Origin: an uncultured Pseudomonas sp. | GTDB lineage: Bacteria; Pseudomonadota; Gammaproteobacteria; Pseudomonadales; Pseudomonadaceae | Direction of reading: 5' to 3' | Assembly: GCF_913774235.1 (NCBI RefSeq) | Contig: NZ_CAJYDW010000016.1 | Span: forward strand, 186,001-250,000 | DNA length: 64,000 nt | In this document: positions 48,161 through 55,848 of the stretch, piece after piece | Layout of the letters: each line of letters starts with the position of its first letter | Position numbering within the stretch: the first letter of the stretch is position 1 | The notes under the pieces: generated by a model | Seen by the model: the letters and a program-made list of their open reading frames with translations, nothing else | Databases searched by the model: none | Told to the model about the DNA's origin: nothing | Made by a program: the position numbers and the translations under genes

Positions 48161-48778
48161 ATGTCTCAGTTACGCCAGCAACAGAAAGCCAGACGTCGCC
48201 AGCAGATCAGCGACGCCGCGCTGCAGCTGTTCTTCGACCAGGGTTTCCAGGAAACCACCATCGAGCAGATCGCCCGCGAGGCGCAGGTCTCGCCGCCGAC
48301 GGTGTTCAACTATTTCGGCTCCAAGCAGGAGATCCTGCTGGAGTTGCTGGTCCAGGCCGATGGCCGCGCCCTGCAGGAGAGTCGTGAGCGCCTGGCGAGC
48401 TACGCCGATCCACTGGACGCCCTGTGCGATCTGGAAGGCCGGCTGGTGGGGTACGCGCTCGACGCCATGCCGCCCGAGTTGTGGCGGCAGTTGCTGCCGG
48501 CGGTGCTGCGCGGCGGCGACGAGGGCGTGGCGGCCAAGTACCAGGTGCTAAACAGACGCCTGCAGCGGGAGATCGCCTTGATCCTGCGCGAGCTGCAACG
48601 ACTGGGCAAGCTGCGCCAGGATCTGGACATCGAACTGGCGGCCTTCCTGCTCAACGACTATTCCCACCTGCAGTTGCTGCGCCTGGTCAACCAGACGCCG
48701 CTGGACCTGGCCGCCCACCGTGAACAGGTGCGCCGTACCAGTCGGTTGATCCTGGAAGGCATGCTGCCCAGAACCTAG
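48161..48778 (+). CDS. TetR-family transcriptional regulator
   Basis: 205-aa regulator. The N-terminal helix-turn-helix (about residues 10-56) carries ETTIEQIAREAQVSPPTVFN followed by YFGSKQEIL. The C-terminal ligand domain is not assignable to a known effector. The 125-bp AT-rich gap to the divergent serine hydrolase gene is the probable operator region. Its stop overlaps that of the convergent REC-kinase gene by 4 bp. Confidence 0.92.
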   Translation: MSQLRQQQKARRRQQISDAALQLFFDQGFQETTIEQIAREAQVSPPTVFNYFGSKQEILLELLVQADGRALQESRERLASYADPLDALCDLEGRLVGYALDAMPPELWRQLLPAVLRGGDEGVAAKYQVLNRRLQREIALILRELQRLGKLRQDLDIELAAFLLNDYSHLQLLRLVNQTPLDLAAHREQVRRTSRLILEGMLPRT

Positions 48779-49887
48779 CTCAGGCGCAGCGGCAAGCTCA
48801 GGGTGATGACCACCTCGCCGTCGCCATTGGCGAAGCGCGCCTCGCCGCCGAAGCTTTCGCTGAGCGCCTTGACGATGGGCAGGCCCAGGCCCCAGCCGCG
48901 CTTGTCGCTGCGGGTGGAGATGAAGTAGGGCGTGGCCAGGTTGGCCAGGACCTCGGCGGGGAATTGCCCGCGGTTGCGCAGTTCCATTATCACGCCGCCT
49001 TCGGCCAGGGTCTGCCGCACCTGAATCGGGGTGCCGGCTTCGCCGTGCTTGGCGGCGTTGAGCACCAGGTTGTCGAAGATGCGCAGGAAGGCGTATCTAT
49101 CCCAGCGCACTTCCAGCTCCGGGGTGTCCAGGCGCAGGTCGAGCGAGTTGGCGAACTGGAGGCGCAGATTGGCTGCGGCATCCGTCAGCAGGGGCCCGAG
49201 CAGCAGCGATTCGCCGCTCAGCCGTACCCCGCCGCCCAGGCTCATGTGGGTGATGTCGAGTACGTCGGTGATCATCTGGTTCATGCGCTGCAGGTTGTCG
49301 TGCAGGGTCTGCAGCAGGTCGTCGGTGCGCCGCGACGGGTTGCGCTGCATGAGGTTGACCACCATGGTGGCGGCGGTGAGCGGCGAGCGCAGATCGTGGT
49401 TGAGCGATCTCATGAAGCGTTCGAGCATCACCTTCTCCGCCTGCAGGTTCTCGCTGCGGGCGATGGCCGAATTGCGCTGCTGCTCCATGTGCCCGACCTG
49501 GGAGCTGGCCTTGAGCAGGGCGGCGACGGTGGCCAGTACCTCGTCCGGATTGATCGGGTGGGTGAGATAGGCCTGGGCACCGGTATTGAAGCCGCGCGCC
49601 TTGTCCTGGCCGGAGACGAAGGTGGCCGAAATGTTGATGATGGCCGGCAGGCGACCGCGACCACGCTGGCGCTCGATGGCCTGGATCAGCTCGAAGCCGG
49701 TCATGTCCGGCAGGTTGACGTCGATGATCACCAGGTGCACGTCGTCGTCGATCATTGCCAGGCCGGCCGTGCCGCTGGCGGCTTCGCAGACCTGGTAGCG
49801 CGCCTGGCTTTCCAGGATCTTGCGCAGCACGTAGCGATTGGCCTCGGTGTCGTCGATGATGACGATCCGCTGCGCGGCGCTATTCAT
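48775..49887 (-). CDS. Receiver-histidine kinase protein (stressosome operon, last gene)
   Basis: 370-aa protein with reversed order: N-terminal receiver (about residues 5-125) then HisKA with His164 in SLNHDLRSPL and an ATPase domain with N-box DNLVLNAAKHGEAG and GWGLGLPI. The receiver has the acceptor Asp56 (VIIDVNLPD), but the invariant Lys before Pro is replaced by His110 (LTHP), which usually weakens phospho-signalling. No DNA-binding, GGDEF or other output domain. It starts 8 bp inside the end of the hybrid kinase gene, so it is coupled to the stressosome operon. Confidence 0.9.
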   Translation of the reverse strand: MNSAAQRIVIIDDTEANRYVLRKILESQARYQVCEAASGTAGLAMIDDDVHLVIIDVNLPDMTGFELIQAIERQRGRGRLPAIINISATFVSGQDKARGFNTGAQAYLTHPINPDEVLATVAALLKASSQVGHMEQQRNSAIARSENLQAEKVMLERFMRSLNHDLRSPLTAATMVVNLMQRNPSRRTDDLLQTLHDNLQRMNQMITDVLDITHMSLGGGVRLSGESLLLGPLLTDAAANLRLQFANSLDLRLDTPELEVRWDRYAFLRIFDNLVLNAAKHGEAGTPIQVRQTLAEGGVIMELRNRGQFPAEVLANLATPYFISTRSDKRGWGLGLPIVKALSESFGGEARFANGDGEVVITLSLPLRLS

Positions 49888-51637
49888 GGCTCAGACTCCG
49901 CGCCAGGGCATACACCTCCGCGAGCAGGCGCTCGGCATGGTCGGGCTGGTGCTTGGACAGGATGGCGTGGCAACTCTCCTGCAACCGCGCGCGCCGGGCG
50001 TCATCCAGCGGCTGGGCGGTGTTGATCAGCACCCGGCGGTGCATGCTCCAGTCCATGCTGGCGAGCAGGTCCTCGCCGTTGATGTCGGGCAGATCGAGGT
50101 CGAGGATGATGATATCGGGCCGCACCGCGTTGAGGCGGTCCAGGCTGCTGCGGGCGCTGTCGGCTTCCAGCAGCACCGGGTTGGCGACCTCCAGGGTGCG
50201 CCGGACCAGGTAGCGATCGCCTTCGTTGTCCTCGATCACCAGCACCGTGAGACCGCTCAGGTCGAGCGGCTCCGCGGCGGTGCCGGCGGTCAGGTAGCGG
50301 CGCGGCAGGCGCAGGATGAAGCGGCTGCCGCGGCTGACCTCGCTGTCCAGCGACAGCTCGCCCCTGAGCAGCACCGCCAGGCGCTGGGCCAGGGGCAGGC
50401 CGAGTCCGGTGCCCTCGATGTGGGTCAGGTGCGGCGAGCGGATGCGCTCGAACTCCTCGAAGATCTTCTGCCGGTCCGCGGCGGCGATGCCCACGCCGCT
50501 GTCTTCCACCAGGAATTCCAGGTGGTCGTCGTCGGGCTGGAATACCTGGATGCGCACTCGGCCCTGGGGGGTGTACTTGAAGGCGTTGGAGATCAGGTTG
50601 CGGAGGATCTGGAACAGCCGCGTCTCGTCGGTCTCCAGCGTGACGGCGTCCGGTGCCGGCACGATCTCGCAGCTGACCTGCGGATAACGCGGCGCCAGGG
50701 CTGCGGCGAACTGGGCCAGGCGCTCCATGAAGTCACCCAGCAGGAAGGGCTGGGGCACGATGGTCAGGCGCCCGGATTGCACCTCGGCCAGAGCGAGCAG
50801 TTCGCTGACCAGGTTGGCCAGCTCCAGCGCCGCGTCGCTGATGAAGCGCACCTGGCGCTGCTGTTCGGCGTTGAGGTCGCCGTCCACCCCGCTGGCGAGC
50901 AACTTGGCCACGTTCTCGATGATGTTGATCGGCGTGCGGAATTCGTGGGTCATGTTGGAGAAGAAGCGCGCCTTGGCCTCGCTCGCCTCCTTGAGTTCCT
51001 GGGTCGCCTTCTCCAGTTCGGAGTAGAGCGCCACCACCCCCTGGTTGGTGTTCTCCAGCTCCTTGTTGGTGGCCTCCAGCTCCGATTGCTTGAATTGCAG
51101 CTCGGTGTTGGTCACCAGCAATTCCTCGCTCTGCAGGCGAATCTGCTGGTAGGGATCGGGCGCCGGTGCGCCCTGCAGTTCGCTGATCAGGGCGGCGAGG
51201 GTGGCCGAGTCGGGCGCCGGGCGCGGCGCCTGGTACTTGCAGGCGGTGATCTGGGTGCCGGCGGGGGAGGTGTGCAGGTCGAAGTCGTCGAACAGCCGCT
51301 GGGCACCGCGCAGGCCGATGCCCATGCCGGTCGCGGAGCGATAGCTGCCGTCGCGAATGGCCTCGATCGCGGCGATGCCCGGACCCTGGTCGAGGGCGCG
51401 AATCTGCAGACCACGCAGCAGTTGGCCCTCGCCAGGCAGCAGGGCGAATTCGAAGCGACCGTGGCCGGCGTACTGGTGGATGTTGCGGGCCAGTTCGGAG
51501 ACGGCGGTGGCCAGGCGGATCTGCTCCAGTGGCGGCCAGTCCAGGGCCGCGGCGAGCCGCTTGGCCGCCTGGCGGCAATGCACCACGTCCTGCTCGCTAC
51601 GCAGCGTGAGGGTCAGCAGGGGCGGGGCATCAGACAT
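49880..51637 (-). CDS. RsbT-like/histidine kinase/receiver fusion protein
   Basis: 585-aa protein with three modules: an N-terminal RsbT/RsbW-type ATPase (about 5-135; SELARN at 47-52, DQGPGI 83-88, GMGIGL), a coiled coil (165-225), then HisKA with His231 in NMTHEFRTPIN and HATPase (NLISNAFKYT, DSGVGI, GTGLGLPL), and a C-terminal receiver with DIIILDLDLPD. The stressosome kinase-like module fused to a classical kinase suggests that it receives the stressosome signal and turns it into phosphorelay. ATG 51637 overlaps the upstream stop by 8 bp (ATGTCTGA); ATG 51661 is less likely. Confidence 0.88.
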   Translation of the reverse strand: MSDAPPLLTLTLRSEQDVVHCRQAAKRLAAALDWPPLEQIRLATAVSELARNIHQYAGHGRFEFALLPGEGQLLRGLQIRALDQGPGIAAIEAIRDGSYRSATGMGIGLRGAQRLFDDFDLHTSPAGTQITACKYQAPRPAPDSATLAALISELQGAPAPDPYQQIRLQSEELLVTNTELQFKQSELEATNKELENTNQGVVALYSELEKATQELKEASEAKARFFSNMTHEFRTPINIIENVAKLLASGVDGDLNAEQQRQVRFISDAALELANLVSELLALAEVQSGRLTIVPQPFLLGDFMERLAQFAAALAPRYPQVSCEIVPAPDAVTLETDETRLFQILRNLISNAFKYTPQGRVRIQVFQPDDDHLEFLVEDSGVGIAAADRQKIFEEFERIRSPHLTHIEGTGLGLPLAQRLAVLLRGELSLDSEVSRGSRFILRLPRRYLTAGTAAEPLDLSGLTVLVIEDNEGDRYLVRRTLEVANPVLLEADSARSSLDRLNAVRPDIIILDLDLPDINGEDLLASMDWSMHRRVLINTAQPLDDARRARLQESCHAILSKHQPDHAERLLAEVYALARSLSHE

Positions 51638-52616
51638 GCTTGAGTACCAGAACGGTGGCATCGTCGGCGGGACGACGGAAATCGCGGTGCAGCAGGGCGG
51701 CGATCAGCGCCGGATGACGTCCGCCCAGGCCCGAGTGCTCGCCCAGGCTGACCTTGGACGTCAGGCCATCGGAGTTCATCACCAGCAGGGTGCCGGGCGT
51801 CCAGGGGTAGGTGAAGGTCTGGATGCGGCCGATGCGATAGCCCAGGGTGCCGTTGTTGGACACCAGGCTGCGCGCACCGTTGCCGAACAGGCGCCCGGCA
51901 ATGTTGCCGATGCCACAGAAGCTCACCTGGCCCTGGTCGGCATCCAGCTCGGCCAGGGCCAGGGCGGCGCCGCGGGTTTCCATCAGCGCCTGGTGCAGAT
52001 TCTCCATCAACTGCTGCAACGGCAGATGAGCAGCCTGGCGCAGGAACAGCTCGCGGGCGCGACGACTGGCCGCCGCGGCCTGCTGGCCGTGGCCGAGGCC
52101 GTCGCACACCAGCAGGCGCCGCCCGCTCACCGCCCAGGTGTCGCCACAGACCTGCTCCTCGGGGTGCGGGGTACAGAGGGCGCCGAGGTGCAGGCGGCTA
52201 TTCGGAGCGCCAGCCAAATGGAAGCGCGCCAGCACCACGGTGCCCTGGCCCGGACGCGAATGGATGTCGAAGACGTCGGACTGCCGGCGGATGGCGCCTA
52301 GTCCGGCGCCCAGGGTGGCCGCCGTGCTGTAGCTATCGGTCAGGCAGCGGGCGACGTCCTGCATGCCCGGGCCGCGGTCCACCGCCAGCACATCGAGCAC
52401 GCCGGCGTCGCCCAGGGTGGCGCACAGCTCGCCATGGCCGGCATGGCGGACCAGGTTGTAGCCCAGCTCCTGGGCGACGATGGTCAGGCGGCCGAGCAGG
52501 GTTTCGTCCTGGGTGACGCTGCCGGCCAGGCGTACCAGGGCGCGCCGGGCGGCATCCACGTGCACCGCGGTACTCACCGGCAGGACCAGGCTACATGGCT
52601 GGCCGCTCAGCGCCAT
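51630..52616 (-). CDS. RsbT-like ATPase fused to a PP2C/SpoIIE-type phosphatase (RsbX-like)
   Basis: 328-aa protein. Residues 10-135 form a GHKL ATPase like RsbT (QELGYN 49-54, DRGPGM 80-85, TLGAGLG 101-107). Residues 140-328 form a PP2C-type phosphatase with metal-binding Asp172 in DGLGHG and RPADDATVLV at the end. In Bacillus, separate RsbX resets RsbR and RsbS by dephosphorylation; here kinase-like and phosphatase modules are joined. ATG 52616 overlaps rsbT by 10 bp; the longer frame is a shadow of rsbT. Confidence 0.88.
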   Translation of the reverse strand: MALSGQPCSLVLPVSTAVHVDAARRALVRLAGSVTQDETLLGRLTIVAQELGYNLVRHAGHGELCATLGDAGVLDVLAVDRGPGMQDVARCLTDSYSTAATLGAGLGAIRRQSDVFDIHSRPGQGTVVLARFHLAGAPNSRLHLGALCTPHPEEQVCGDTWAVSGRRLLVCDGLGHGQQAAAASRRARELFLRQAAHLPLQQLMENLHQALMETRGAALALAELDADQGQVSFCGIGNIAGRLFGNGARSLVSNNGTLGYRIGRIQTFTYPWTPGTLLVMNSDGLTSKVSLGEHSGLGGRHPALIAALLHRDFRRPADDATVLVLKHV

Positions 52617-53005
52617 TTCCACAGTTCCACGGTGGTGCCCTGGCCGGGCTGGCTTTCGATGCGGAAGTCGTCCACCAGCCGGCGCGAGCCGGACAGCCCC
52701 AGCCCCAGGCCCTTGCCCGAGGTGTAGCCGTCGACCATGGCGCGGTCCAGGTCGGCGATACCCGGACCGTTGTCGCGAATCACCAGGCGGATCGCCGGCT
52801 TGCCGGCCCGCACCGTCTCCTCGATCAGGCATTCGCCGCCCAGGCCATAGACCAGACCGTTACGGGCGATCTCGCTGGCTGCGGTGACGATCTTGGTCTG
52901 GGAGATCAGGCCCAGGCGAAGGGCTTCGGCGACCTTGCGCACCTGCTGACGGATCAGCACGATGTCAGTCTCCTGGCGCAGTGGCAGCGTCTGCATCTTC
53001 GCCAT
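52607..53005 (-). CDS. rsbT: Stressosome switch kinase RsbT
   Basis: 132-aa serine/threonine kinase of the GHKL fold. The N-box SEIARN (Glu45, Asn49), DNGPGI (78-83) and GKGLGLGLSG (97-106) are intact. RsbT is held by the RsbR/RsbS complex, phosphorylates both when stress comes, and then leaves to activate a downstream partner. Here the likely partners are the two RsbT-like-domain proteins encoded next, not RsbU, which is absent. Its start lies 41 bp inside rsbS. Confidence 0.92.
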   Translation of the reverse strand: MAKMQTLPLRQETDIVLIRQQVRKVAEALRLGLISQTKIVTAASEIARNGLVYGLGGECLIEETVRAGKPAIRLVIRDNGPGIADLDRAMVDGYTSGKGLGLGLSGSRRLVDDFRIESQPGQGTTVELWKWR

Positions 53006-53390
53006 CCTCTGACTCTCCCGGCAATTCGTCCGCGGCCACCATGGCCTCGAGTCGGCGCATGCCCTTTTCCATGTTCAGCGCCGTGGCGATGCCCTCCAGC
53101 GACAGCCCCAGCTCCACCAGGGTGATGGCCACCGCCGGCTGCATGCCGACCACGATGACCTTGGCATCGAGGATGCGCGAGACCTGGGCGATGTGGGACA
53201 GCATCCGGCCAATGAAGGAATCGACGATCTCCAGCGCCGAGATGTCGATGAGCACGCCCTTGGCCTTGTGGCGGACGATCTGCTCGGTCAGGTCTTCCTG
53301 CAGGTCCAGCGCCAACTGGTCGTGCATGTCCACCTGGATGCTCAGCAGCAGGAAGGGGCCGAGCTTGAGGATCGGGATCCGGTCGATCAT
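52965..53390 (-). CDS. rsbS: Stressosome scaffold protein RsbS
   Basis: 141-aa STAS protein. It aligns closely with Bacillus RsbS from IPILKL onward, and the phospho-acceptor is Ser58 in EIVDSFIGR, equal to Ser59 there. Beyond the STAS core (about residue 120) there is an extra acidic tail (GESEDGEDADAAT) not found in Bacillus RsbS, encoded across the 41-bp overlap with rsbT. It forms the stressosome core with RsbR. Confidence 0.92.
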   Translation of the reverse strand: MIDRIPILKLGPFLLLSIQVDMHDQLALDLQEDLTEQIVRHKAKGVLIDISALEIVDSFIGRMLSHIAQVSRILDAKVIVVGMQPAVAITLVELGLSLEGIATALNMEKGMRRLEAMVAADELPGESEDGEDADAATAPGD

Positions 53391-53399
53391 GTCTGGTCC

Positions 53400-54239
53400 T
53401 CAGCCCTTGGCCGGCGCGGCCAGGCGTACGCCCTGCTGACGCAGCGCCAGGCGGAAGGCGTCGGCCAGGGAAGCCTTGGTGATGACGTCGCCGAGGTCCA
53501 CGCCGAGGTGGACGATGGTGGCGGCGATCTGCGGGCGGATGCCGCTGATGATGCACTGGGCGCCCATCAGCCGTGCGGCGGTCACCGTCTTGAGCAGGTG
53601 CTGGGCGACCATGGTGTCCACCGTGGGCACGCCGGTGATGTCGATGATGGCGATGTCCGACTCGGTCTGGACGATCTTCTCCAGCAGCGACTCCATCACC
53701 ACCTGGGTGCGATTGCTGTCCAGGGCGCCGATCAGCGGGATGGCGAGAATGCCGTCCCACAGTTCCACCACCGGGGTGGACAGCTCCAGCAGGCTCTCCT
53801 GCTGCTCGCGGATCACCGTCTCGCGACCGCCCACGTAGCTCTCGATGCTGTAGAGGCCGAGGGCGTCGATCAGCCGGGTGGCGGCCCACATCTCGGCGAG
53901 GGGATCGTCGCATTCGTTCTGGATCAGGGTGAACAGCGGCTCCTTCAGCGAGAAGACGAAGGTGGCGGTCTGCGAGGGGGTGAGGCCTGCGCGGCTCTGG
54001 TCGAAGGAGAAGCGCTCCAGCAGGGCGCGCACCGGTTGCCAATGGGGTTCGCGCAGGTCGCCGATGCCCTGGGCGCTGGCCACGGTGATGCGCCGCAGCA
54101 ATTCGGCGGAATTGGCCAGGATGGTGGTTTCGTCGAGCAGGTCGACGCGCATGCCGGCGGCGCGCTGGGCCCCGATCCAGGCGTCGAGCAGGGAGCGCTC
54201 ATGGGTGCGCAGCAGCTCGACCAAAGCGGTACTGTACAT
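53400..54239 (-). CDS. rsbR: Stressosome sensor/co-antagonist RsbR (RsbRD-type N-terminus)
   Basis: 279-aa protein. The helical N-terminal sensor (about residues 1-140) resembles the RsbRD type and has no heme or flavin motif I can identify. The C-terminal STAS domain has Thr209 in PTVDTMVAQ, matching Thr205 of Bacillus RsbRA. The Thr171-equivalent is Ser175 in ALDSNRT, still phosphorylatable. It is first of the operon, 9 bp before rsbS; ATG 54239 follows AGGAAC-like bases. The sensed signal is unknown. Confidence 0.9.
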   Translation of the reverse strand: MYSTALVELLRTHERSLLDAWIGAQRAAGMRVDLLDETTILANSAELLRRITVASAQGIGDLREPHWQPVRALLERFSFDQSRAGLTPSQTATFVFSLKEPLFTLIQNECDDPLAEMWAATRLIDALGLYSIESYVGGRETVIREQQESLLELSTPVVELWDGILAIPLIGALDSNRTQVVMESLLEKIVQTESDIAIIDITGVPTVDTMVAQHLLKTVTAARLMGAQCIISGIRPQIAATIVHLGVDLGDVITKASLADAFRLALRQQGVRLAAPAKG

Positions 54240-54311
54240 GGGAGTTCCTAGGGAGAAAGCAGGCGACCCGGGATGGGTCGATCTGGCGTAGCGGGAGGTG
54301 GCGGGACGCAG

Positions 54312-54337
54312 GAGACCGGGCACCAGGACCCGGTCTC
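54312..54337. terminator. Stem-loop between the PepSY-like gene and the stressosome operon
   Basis: GAGACCGGG (54312-54320) pairs with CCCGGTCTC (54329-54337) over an 8-nt loop, 7 bp beyond the stop of the PepSY-like gene. It lacks a T-run, so insulation of rsbR from upstream transcription is likely but not certain. Confidence 0.5.
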
Positions 54338-54344
54338 GAGGACA

Positions 54345-54608
54345 TCACATGTCCATCTTTTCCTTGGTGATCTTGCCGGTCTTGGCGTCGGCATGGAAGT
54401 CATACTTCATGCCGTCCTTCTTCATGCCCTCGCCTTCCCATTGGCCGTCATCGGCTTCGATCTTGGTGATCGAGGTGTAACCCTGCTCCATGAGCTTGGT
54501 CTTGACGTCGTTCATCGGCATCCAGTCGGCGCCGGGCTGGTCGGCCAGGACCGCACCACTGGCCAGGACGGAACAGGCAAACAGGGAAGCGAGCAGTTTG
54601 GATTTCAT
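54345..54608 (-). CDS. PepSY-like periplasmic protein
   Basis: 87-aa protein with a signal peptide (about residues 1-22, VLA-DQ) and a PepSY-type fold pattern (VKTKLMEQGYTSITKIEADDGQWEGEG and a following beta-hairpin ending TGKITKEKM; positions about 35-85). Such proteins are found near sensors or peptidases, but here no partner is evident. The 105-bp gap before rsbR holds a hairpin, so it is probably a separate unit. Confidence 0.85.
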   Translation of the reverse strand: MKSKLLASLFACSVLASGAVLADQPGADWMPMNDVKTKLMEQGYTSITKIEADDGQWEGEGMKKDGMKYDFHADAKTGKITKEKMDM

Positions 54609-54683
54609 CGCGAGACCTCGTCGTGGTGGTTTGTCCCCGTTTGGACCACCACGACGCGCGACAAATCCCGTGGTGCCCGGGCC

Positions 54684-55649
54684 TCAGGTATCGGCCTGGT
54701 CCACCAGGTGCGGCAGCAGCCCTACCGGCGCGGTACCGCCCTTGGCCTTGGGCTTGCGCGGGCTGTAGGGCCGGCTGGCCAGGCGCCAGAGATCGCGCCA
54801 ACGCTCGGCCAGCGCCGTGGGTTTGTCCAGGTACAGCCGGCGGCCGAGGGTGAAGGCCTTGGTCTGCAGCACCTCCCGCTGGCGGGCGACGCTCTCGGCG
54901 ATGGCCTGGCGGGTATTGCTGGCGCCGAACAGCGTGGGCTCGCTGTCGAGCAACTGCCGCATCACCGCCAGGTCGTGGTCGTCCCCCAGGTACTCGGACA
55001 GCCGCTTGAGGCTCTTCTGGCGCGTCTTGAATTCCGTCGGCCAGGCCGCGGCGAGCAGTTGGGTGTGGTACCAGTGGTCCTTCACCCGCTTGCGCCAATC
55101 GTGCAGGGTCTCGTCGGTGGGCTTGTCGCGGGCGGTCTTGAGCGCCTGGCGACCGGCTTTGTAGTTGTCTTCCAGGCCGCGGGAAAAGAGCGCGAAGCCC
55201 TGGCCGGCGAGTTTCCAGCCGGGCACGCCCTCGCGCAGCTCGGCGAGTTCGGTGAGTAGCTCGGGGTGGCTGCTGGCCGCGGCGGTCTGTTGGTCGGCGC
55301 GCTCCTGCAGGCGCTGGCGCACCCGCTTCATGGCCGGCGAGGCGAATCTCTTGCGATCGGACTCGCCGAGCTTGTCCCAGCTTTCCACCAGGGCGGCGCT
55401 GTCGCGCAGCGACGACAGCTCGCGGCCCAGGTCACGCAGGCGGCGATTGCGGCTGGCGAAGGCGCGCTTGCCCAGCGCGGCTTGCAACAGGCGGAGCAGG
55501 GCGCGCAATTCCTTGAGTCGCTTGCGGGTTTCGTGCACCCCCTTGGGGGTCCCGCTCGCCAGGGACGCTTCAGCCTGAACCAGACGATCCGTCACCACAC
55601 GGCGTACTTCTTCGTCTGCCGGTTGCCGCGCATCGAAACGAAAGGCCAT
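54684..55649 (-). CDS. CHAD domain protein (polyphosphate-binding family)
   Basis: 321-aa all-helical CHAD protein. Conserved histidine and basic residues line the family channel: VHETRKRLKELR (about 38-49) in the first half and LHDWRKRVKDHWYHTQLL in the second. The C-terminal end is rich in Lys/Arg. CHAD proteins bind polyphosphate and associate with polyP granules. It is divergent from the PPK2-type polyphosphate kinase gene, so the two probably act on the same polymer. Confidence 0.92.
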   Translation of the reverse strand: MAFRFDARQPADEEVRRVVTDRLVQAEASLASGTPKGVHETRKRLKELRALLRLLQAALGKRAFASRNRRLRDLGRELSSLRDSAALVESWDKLGESDRKRFASPAMKRVRQRLQERADQQTAAASSHPELLTELAELREGVPGWKLAGQGFALFSRGLEDNYKAGRQALKTARDKPTDETLHDWRKRVKDHWYHTQLLAAAWPTEFKTRQKSLKRLSEYLGDDHDLAVMRQLLDSEPTLFGASNTRQAIAESVARQREVLQTKAFTLGRRLYLDKPTALAERWRDLWRLASRPYSPRKPKAKGGTAPVGLLPHLVDQADT

Positions 55650-55737
55650 CGAACTCTCCTCAATAGGTGGACTGCAGCACCCGCTGGCGCGGGAGCGTAA
55701 CGGTAAGGAAGACCTCTACAACAGCGGTTGATGCCAA

Positions 55738-55770
55738 ATTTCATTTAATCGTCATATTGCCGTCATGCAA
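55738..55770 (+). promoter_or_regulatory. Candidate PhoB box of three 11-bp repeats
   Basis: Three contiguous 11-bp units: ATTTCATTTAA (55738-55748), TCGTCATATTG (55749-55759) and CCGTCATGCAA (55760-55770). The TGTCAT-like core with 11-bp spacing is the PhoB pattern, and it points toward the polyphosphate kinase gene. A -10-like TATAGT lies at 55814-55819, 43 bp on, farther than usual for PhoB promoters. Confidence 0.45.
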
Positions 55771-55848
55771 CTCCACCCTGGGCACCGCCTGCCGCGCAAC
55801 CGGTCAGAAGGGCTATAGTTGCCCCACCACGCTAGCAAGGAGATCCGG

